NCBI RefSeq assembly: GCF_020194175.1
Contig: NZ_JADYVX010000007.1
Location: forward strand, 62,001 to 126,000
DNA: 64,000 nt
DNA from: Bradyrhizobium sp. BRP22
GTDB lineage: Bacteria > Pseudomonadota > Alphaproteobacteria > Rhizobiales > Xanthobacteraceae
Direction: 5' to 3'
Below are positions 59,209 through 64,000 of this stretch, one piece after another. The first letter of the stretch is position 1. Each line of letters opens with the position of its first letter. Under the pieces are notes generated by a model that saw only the letters and a program-made list of their open reading frames with translations, was not told where the DNA came from and did no database searches. A program made the position numbers and the translations under genes.

Positions 59209-60036
59209 ATGTCCCAGAAGTTGCTTCACCGATCTCCCGCCGCAAGGCTCCTCGCCGGCGCGGCAGCATCGGCGGCCCTGGTGCTGGCGCTTGGCGGCTG
59301 CCAGACCTCCATCCCCTCCGATATCACGGGTTCGCTCGGCGACAAGGCCGAAGCCAGCCGGTCCTCCGCCGATCCGCGGCGTGACCTCGAGACCTATCAG
59401 GAGCGCTTCAAGGCCAATCCGAAGGACGCCGACGCAGCGCTGCAATATGCCAAGGCGCTGCGCGCCACCGGCCAGCGCGCGCAAGCCGTTGCGATCCTCG
59501 AGCAGGCGTCGATGACCCAGCCGAACAACAAGGCGCTGCTCGCCGGCTATGGGCGCGCGCTTGCCGACAACGGCAATTTCCAGCAGGCCTTCGACGTGCT
59601 CGGCCGCGCCCACAGCCCCGACGATCCGGATTGGCGCATCCTGTCCGCGCAAGGCGCGGCGCTCGATCAGCTCGATCGTCACGACGAGGCGCGGCAATAC
59701 TATGCGAGCGCGCTCAAGATCGTGCCCGACGAGCCGTCGGTGCTGTCCAATCTCGGCCTGTCCTACGTGCTGTCGAAGGACTTGCCGCAAGCCGAGGAGA
59801 CGCTGCGCAGGGCCCGCAGCCGCGCGCCGAACGACCAGCGCATCAAGGCCAACCTGGCGCTTGCGGTCGGCCTGCAGGGCCGCACGAGCGAGGCGGAGAG
59901 CATCGTGAAGGCGGATTTGGCCCCGGAGGAAGCGGCCGCCAATGTCGCCGCACTGAAGCGTGTGCTGGCCCGCAAGGAAGGGCCGCGGGGTGGTGGCGAG
60001 AGGATCCCGGTGGCTGCGGCCGGCGACGCGCGGTAG
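59209..60036 (+). CDS. tadD: TPR lipoprotein, TadD-like
   Basis: A 275-residue outer-membrane lipoprotein. The lipobox LALGGC (Cys about 31) follows a signal peptide. Residues about 60-245 hold several TPR helices (DLETYQERFKANPKDADAALQYAKALRATGQRAQAVAILEQA). It matches TadD, which assists secretin assembly in Tad (Flp) pilus machines. It is divergent from the cpaEDCB genes, suggesting a shared regulatory region at about 60037. Full length for the family. Confidence 0.88.
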   Translation: MSQKLLHRSPAARLLAGAAASAALVLALGGCQTSIPSDITGSLGDKAEASRSSADPRRDLETYQERFKANPKDADAALQYAKALRATGQRAQAVAILEQASMTQPNNKALLAGYGRALADNGNFQQAFDVLGRAHSPDDPDWRILSAQGAALDQLDRHDEARQYYASALKIVPDEPSVLSNLGLSYVLSKDLPQAEETLRRARSRAPNDQRIKANLALAVGLQGRTSEAESIVKADLAPEEAAANVAALKRVLARKEGPRGGGERIPVAAAGDAR

Positions 60037-61320
60037 CTACGCGCCTTTCGATCGGGCGCCGACGGCGCGCAACTTTTCGATGATCGGCGACAGCAGCGAA
60101 TTGCGCTGCACCCTTGTGTCGGCGCGACCCGTCATCCGCTGCGCAATCTGCAGGAACGTCTTGGTGATGCGATGATTGCCGGCGATCTCTGCGATCATCT
60201 GGCCGTTATTGGCGGCCGTGCCGAACAGTTTCGAATCGAACGGAATGGTGGCGATCGGCTGGCTGTCGATGGTCTTGGCGAACGCGCGCACCTCGATCTC
60301 GGGCCGCTTGGTCATGCCGACCTGGTTGAGGCAGTAGAGCGGGGGACGATCGTTGGGCCGTGCCGCCTTCAGCGTGTTGATCATGTTCTTGGTGTTGCGC
60401 ATGTTGGCCAGATCAGGCTCGGCGACGACCAGAATGTCGTCAGCCCCGATCAGCGCGCGGCGGGTCCAGGCGGTCCATTGGTGGGGAACGTCGAGCACGA
60501 TGCAGGGCGTCGTCATGCGCAGCGTATCGAAGATCGCGTCGAACGCATCGGCGCCGAAATCATAGACGTGGTCCAGCGTCGCCGGCGCAGCCAGCAGGCT
60601 GAGATGGTCGGTGCATTTCGCGAGCAGCCGCTCCATCAGCGCGCTGTCCGGACGCTCCGGCTGGAACACCGCATTGGCGATGCCCTGCACCGGGTCCTGG
60701 TTGTAATCGAGGCTGGCCGTGCCGAATGCGAGGTCGAGATCGATCACGACGGAATCAAGCCCGATGTCGCGGGCGATGGCCCAGGCGATGTTATGGGCTA
60801 CCGTGGAAGCTCCGACGCCGCCCTTGGCGCCGCACACTGCGATCATCCTGCCGACGGTGATCGCCTCGGAAGCGGAAAACAGGCTGCAGATCGAGCGCAC
60901 CACATCGAGCACCTCGACGGGGCCGATGACATAGTCGTTGACGCCGCGTCGCACCAGTTCGCGATAGGGCGCCTTGTCGTCGGCCCTGCCGATCACGACG
61001 ACGCGGGTGCCGGCATCGCAGACGGTCGCGAGGTCGTCGAGGCCGGCGAGGAAATCGCTGCCGCTCTCGGTCTCGAGCAGGATCACGTTCGGGGTTGGCG
61101 CGGTGTGATAGGCATCGATCGCCGCAGCGATGCCGCCCATATGCACTGAGAGATGCGCCTTGGCGAGCCGGCGATCCTCGCTCGCGGCCTTCACGGTCGT
61201 CGCGGTCGCCACCGTCGCGCAGAACGCCTGCACCGACACGCGCGGGGCAGGGGCGATATAGTCATCGGCATGCGGCGCGGCTTCGGTTTCGCTGTCAGAG
61301 TGTTTGGCGCGGCTGATCAT
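60037..61320 (-). CDS. cpaE: CpaE/TadZ-type pilus assembly ATPase
   Basis: A 427-residue protein. An atypical receiver-like N-terminal domain (about residues 75-150, NVILLETESGSDFLAGLDDLATVCD) is followed by a MinD/ParA-like ATPase with deviant P-loop CGAKGGVGASTVAHNIAW (about 163-180), as is usual for TadZ, and DSVVIDLDLAFGTASLDY. It localises the Tad machine at the pole. The stop-start overlap with cpaD (ATGA at 61317-61320) shows translational coupling. It is the last gene of cpaBCDE on this strand in the window. Confidence 0.93.
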   Translation of the reverse strand: MISRAKHSDSETEAAPHADDYIAPAPRVSVQAFCATVATATTVKAASEDRRLAKAHLSVHMGGIAAAIDAYHTAPTPNVILLETESGSDFLAGLDDLATVCDAGTRVVVIGRADDKAPYRELVRRGVNDYVIGPVEVLDVVRSICSLFSASEAITVGRMIAVCGAKGGVGASTVAHNIAWAIARDIGLDSVVIDLDLAFGTASLDYNQDPVQGIANAVFQPERPDSALMERLLAKCTDHLSLLAAPATLDHVYDFGADAFDAIFDTLRMTTPCIVLDVPHQWTAWTRRALIGADDILVVAEPDLANMRNTKNMINTLKAARPNDRPPLYCLNQVGMTKRPEIEVRAFAKTIDSQPIATIPFDSKLFGTAANNGQMIAEIAGNHRITKTFLQIAQRMTGRADTRVQRNSLLSPIIEKLRAVGARSKGA

Positions 61321-62051
61321 TTGCCTGTGTCGCTGAGCTTGGCCTTGTCGGCTTCGGGGTAGCTGGTAGTGGTGGAAACACCCTTCCGGTACTTCTCGAA
61401 CGCCGCGTCACGCCGCGGCGCGTAGGCCGGCGTCTCCGTGCGGGGTTGTTCGAGGTCGGCGGGATTGTCGATCATCGCCGCCAGGTTGCGCTGGGTCGCG
61501 CAGCCCAGGTTGTAGTAGGGCCTGTTCTGGTTGTAGCCATAGTTGTCGAGCGAGGGGCCGAGATCCTCGGGCCACAGCCCGCAGGGACCAGCGACGGCGG
61601 TGATCTTCGGATAGCTCAGGCGGATCGTCGCCAGCGTGCGCGGATCGTCAGGATGGTAGTTGCGCAGCGTGATGGCGCGTGCGGGCACGCCACTGGCCGT
61701 GAGCAGCGAGCGGATTTCCTGATAGGTCGCGCCGGCCGCCCGCGCGTTCGGCGTGTCGACCGGTACCTCGGCGATGACCGCGCCGGTGCCTTCGCGGGTC
61801 CAACTTCGCGCCAGTCCGATCACGTCGGCGCGTTGCGGGGCAGTGAGGCCGGGCCGTCCGTGCCCGACAAAGATGACCATCGAGCGATCGGCCTCGGTGA
61901 CGGCAATCGGATGCCGCAGACGGTAGTCGTTGGGAACGGTCGCGGTCGTCAGTTCGTCACCGCCGCTGCGGCAGGCCGCCAGCGCGAGCGACAGACCAAT
62001 GAGTGCGCCCAGGCGGTACAGTCCGCGATGGTGGTATGTTCTGCCCGTCAT
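61317..62051 (-). CDS. cpaD: CpaD pilus biogenesis lipoprotein
   Basis: A 244-residue protein with a lipobox (LSLALAACRSGG, Cys near residue 27). The CpaD core is visible: DYRLRHPIAVTEADRSMVIFVGHGRPGLTAPQRADVIGLARSW, GPCGLWPEDLG and NLGCATQRNLAAMIDNPADLEQPR. It is an outer-membrane protein of the Tad secretin complex. The start ATG at 62051 lies 16 bases after the cpaC stop. Confidence 0.92.
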   Translation of the reverse strand: MTGRTYHHRGLYRLGALIGLSLALAACRSGGDELTTATVPNDYRLRHPIAVTEADRSMVIFVGHGRPGLTAPQRADVIGLARSWTREGTGAVIAEVPVDTPNARAAGATYQEIRSLLTASGVPARAITLRNYHPDDPRTLATIRLSYPKITAVAGPCGLWPEDLGPSLDNYGYNQNRPYYNLGCATQRNLAAMIDNPADLEQPRTETPAYAPRRDAAFEKYRKGVSTTTSYPEADKAKLSDTGK

Positions 62052-62067
62052 TGTCCCGCCCCCAGGC

Positions 62068-63519
62068 TCAATCAATGATGAAACCGAAATTGGCGGGATA
62101 AGCCCCGACCGGCTCGGCCCGGGCCGCCACGCCATAGATGCGGTTGATGCGCGCGAGCAGCGTCGACTGCGAATCGGCGGCCGGCGCGAACCCGTCATCG
62201 GGCCGTGACAGTTCCTTCTGGGCGACGGCACGGACGACATAAGGCGTCACCAGCACCATCAGCTCGGTCTCGTTGTTGACGAAGTCCTGGCTCCTGAACA
62301 GCGCGCCGAGGATGGGCAATTGGTCGACGCCGGGCATGCCGTTGATGGCCTGCTTGGTCTTCTGCTGGATCAGGCCGGCCATGGCCATCGAGCCGCCGGA
62401 GGGGATCTCCAGCGTGGTCTCGGCGCGGCGGGTGGTGATCGAAGGAACCGTCAGCGACGTGCCGGCCTGGTTCAGCGTGATGGCGTTGTCGCTGGAGAGC
62501 TCCGACACTTCCGTCATCACGCGCAGGCTGATGCGGCCTTCGGTCAGCACCACCGGCGTGAAGTTCAGGGAGATGCCGAATTTCTTGTACTGGATCTGGG
62601 TCGTGCAGACATGCGTGACCGGATCGCAGGAATAGCCCGCGGGAATCGGGAATTCGCCGCCGGCGATGAAGGTCGCGGACTCCCCCGAAATCGCTGTGAG
62701 ATTGGGTTCGGCCAGCGTCCGCGCAACGCCCGCGCTTTCCATCGCGCGCAAGGTAGCGGTGACGGTGGGAATGCCCTTGGCGACGGCGGAGACGGCGCCG
62801 CCATTGTCCGGCACGAGCGGGCGGCCGAACGCCGTGAACGGGTTGGAGTTGTTGAAGTTCACGATCGCCGTGCCGTAGTTCATGTTGGCGGATAGATCGA
62901 CGCCCATCTGCTTGACGATGTCGCGCCGTACTTCCGAAACATTGACCTTCAGCATCACCTGGTCGCGGCCGCGCACCGTGATGGAGTTGACGACCTTCTC
63001 GGCGCCGCCGACCAGCCGTGCCGCGAGATCGCCGGCCTGCTGGGCCTCAATCGGGGACGACACCGAGCCGGTCAGGATCACGCCGTCGCCGACGCCTTCG
63101 ATCTGGATGCCCGGCAGCGTCTGCTTCAGTGCGGCGCGCACGCCGTTGAGGTCGCGCTTCACCGCGATGTCATAGGAGGCGACCTGCTGGCCATCGACAT
63201 CGAAGAACACGACGTTGGTCTGCCCGACTGCCGCGCCGATGATATAGGCGCGCTGCGCCGAGCGGACGACGGCGTTGGCGATCTTGGGGTCGGCGACCAG
63301 CACGTCCTTCACGTCGCGCGGCAGGTCGACGATCACGGATTTGCCGACGCCGAGCGCCAGGAAGCGGGTCTTGGCCGATGAACTGGCAACCGCTAGCGCG
63401 CCCTGGGTCTCGGAATCGGCGGCGACGACCGGCGAGAGCGTCAGTGCGGCCGCGGCCGAAAGCAAGACGATACGGACCGGCGAAGTCCGCACCCCAAATT
63501 TGGTTCGACCGCATGTCAT
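62068..63519 (-). CDS. cpaC: CpaC pilus secretin
   Basis: A 483-residue outer-membrane secretin of the Tad pilus. A signal peptide (IVLLSAAAALTLSPVVAAD) is followed by the N-domain with KSVIVDLPRDVKDVLVADPKIANAVVRS, a BON-like segment, and the secretin domain (VMLKVNVSEVRRDIVKQMGVDL, LAEPNLTAISGESATFIAGGEFPIP, NFTPVVL, TTLEIPSGGSMAMAGLI). ATG at 63519 is chosen over GTG at 63537; AAGGA lies about 10 bases upstream. The cpaB gene overlaps the GTG region. Confidence 0.94.
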   Translation of the reverse strand: MTCGRTKFGVRTSPVRIVLLSAAAALTLSPVVAADSETQGALAVASSSAKTRFLALGVGKSVIVDLPRDVKDVLVADPKIANAVVRSAQRAYIIGAAVGQTNVVFFDVDGQQVASYDIAVKRDLNGVRAALKQTLPGIQIEGVGDGVILTGSVSSPIEAQQAGDLAARLVGGAEKVVNSITVRGRDQVMLKVNVSEVRRDIVKQMGVDLSANMNYGTAIVNFNNSNPFTAFGRPLVPDNGGAVSAVAKGIPTVTATLRAMESAGVARTLAEPNLTAISGESATFIAGGEFPIPAGYSCDPVTHVCTTQIQYKKFGISLNFTPVVLTEGRISLRVMTEVSELSSDNAITLNQAGTSLTVPSITTRRAETTLEIPSGGSMAMAGLIQQKTKQAINGMPGVDQLPILGALFRSQDFVNNETELMVLVTPYVVRAVAQKELSRPDDGFAPAADSQSTLLARINRIYGVAARAEPVGAYPANFGFIID

Positions 63520-63533
63520 GGCAGGCGTCCTTC

Positions 63534-64000
63534 TCACTTCTGTGTCGTTGTCGAGCTCGGGACGCCGAAGCGAACCACGTTGATGCTCTGGCCCCGCTTC
63601 GGGAGCTGGTCTTGGGAGGCATTGTCGGCGACGTTGACATCGGCGATGCTGCGCAGCGCGAGCGACAGGACGCCGGACTGGCGCGACCGCGCCAGCGTCT
63701 CGGCCTGCTCGGGCTTCAGTTCAAGCGTGACGGTCTTGCCGAGCAGCGAATTGGCGCCATCCTTTTCCTTCGGCGCCTGGTCGATGGCGAGCACGCGGAT
63801 GTTGCTCAGGATGATCTCCGAACGGATGATATCCGCGCTGTTCTGGTCCGGGTTCTTCTCGCGCCTCGTAAGGATGACGTCGACACGGTCGTTCGGCAGG
63901 ATGAAGCCGCCGGCGGCGGTCTCCGCCGAGATTTCAGTCGAGATCGCGCGGCTGCCCGAGGGCAGGATTGCCGCCATGAAGCCCGATCCGTCCGCCTTGA
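63534..64000 (-). CDS. cpaB: CpaB pilus assembly protein (5' part beyond the window)
   Basis: The frame is open to the right edge, so this is partial: about 155 C-terminal residues. Sequence such as GSGFMAAILPSGSRAISTEISAETAAGGFILPNDRVDVILTRREK matches the CpaB/RcpC SAF-type core, and SLLGKTVTLELKPEQAETLARSRQSGVLSLALRSI follows. It stabilises the secretin in Tad pili. The N-terminal signal and first SAF half lie off the window. It is the first gene of cpaBCDE here. Confidence 0.9.
   Translation of the reverse strand, partial: KADGSGFMAAILPSGSRAISTEISAETAAGGFILPNDRVDVILTRREKNPDQNSADIIRSEIILSNIRVLAIDQAPKEKDGANSLLGKTVTLELKPEQAETLARSRQSGVLSLALRSIADVNVADNASQDQLPKRGQSINVVRFGVPSSTTTQK

Noticed and set aside
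1..64000. CRISPR array, prophage or integrative element
   Set aside because: I found no regularly spaced direct repeats, integrase, phage structural genes or intact transposase anywhere in the window.
1..64000. rRNA operon
   Set aside because: No 16S, 23S or 5S sequence motifs were seen.

Overview
The window looks like chromosomal DNA of a GC-rich alphaproteobacterium, most likely Bradyrhizobium or a close relative. The evidence is the family-level gene content (DUF992, DUF6481, MXKDX-repeat, NDUFS4-like complex I subunit, OpgC, TRAP and Cpa/Tad pilus genes), many small Bradyrhizobium-type secreted or membrane proteins, EcfG-type GGAAC-N16/17-CGTT promoters, and the kinds of palindromic repeats that fill intergenic space in that genus. 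All assignments come from reading the sequence and from family knowledge; no database search was run.

Layout. 0-9.7 kb: small proteins, a SIR2 deacylase, a double cold-shock-domain protein, a DUF192 protein, tRNA-Pro(TGG), a DUF992 protein, a large OmpR-type/NB-ARC/TPR regulator, a cupin and several small exported proteins. 9.7-15.3 kb: phosphoketolase-acetate kinase operon and a cyclase-family hydrolase. 15.6-18.6 kb: a NodU-type carbamoyltransferase convergent with OpgC. 18.8-21.3 kb: an NDUFS4-like protein and four regulator-linked genes (DUF2000/MarR divergent pair, Lrp/AsnC, TetR). 21.6-29.2 kb: the lower leucine pathway (methylcrotonyl-CoA carboxylase beta and alpha, HMG-CoA lyase), then a three-gene TRAP transporter on the other strand. 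29.5-34.2 kb: mostly small proteins plus a LuxR-type regulator. 34.2-38.1 kb: an accessory patch with an outer-membrane-protein tail, a frameshifted IS1182-type transposase fragment, an orphan terminator, an HxlR/NTF2/SDR unit, an EcfG-type promoter and tRNA-Arg(TCT). 38.5-46.8 kb: a small methyltransferase, an alpha-2-macroglobulin and its penicillin-binding protein 1C partner. 47-50.8 kb: a four-gene envelope glycosylation operon (GT39, PAP2, GT2, LAB_N). 51.1-55.9 kb: a compact operon MFS-PfpI-RidA-MOSC-reductase with an XRE-cupin regulator. 55.9-56.8 kb: stacked repeats without a gene. 56.8-64 kb: a Na/Pi cotransporter, a PilZ protein, and the TadD/CpaEDCB part of a Tad (Flp) pilus locus that runs off the right edge.

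How the genes work together. The methylcrotonyl-CoA carboxylase and HMG-CoA lyase genes give the last steps of leucine breakdown under a divergent TetR regulator with three copies of a 9-bp motif. Phosphoketolase and acetate kinase together convert sugar phosphate to acetate and ATP. The A2M/PBP1C pair is a periplasmic protease trap with cell-wall repair. The Tad genes build an adhesive pilus. The most interesting little-described unit is the XRE-cupin-controlled MOSC/2Fe-2S reductase/RidA/PfpI/MFS operon, whose components suggest import and reductive or hydrolytic processing of a nitrogen-containing compound. The most interesting non-coding items are an orphan terminator at 34.96 kb and a multi-stem repeat at 56.43-56.53 kb.
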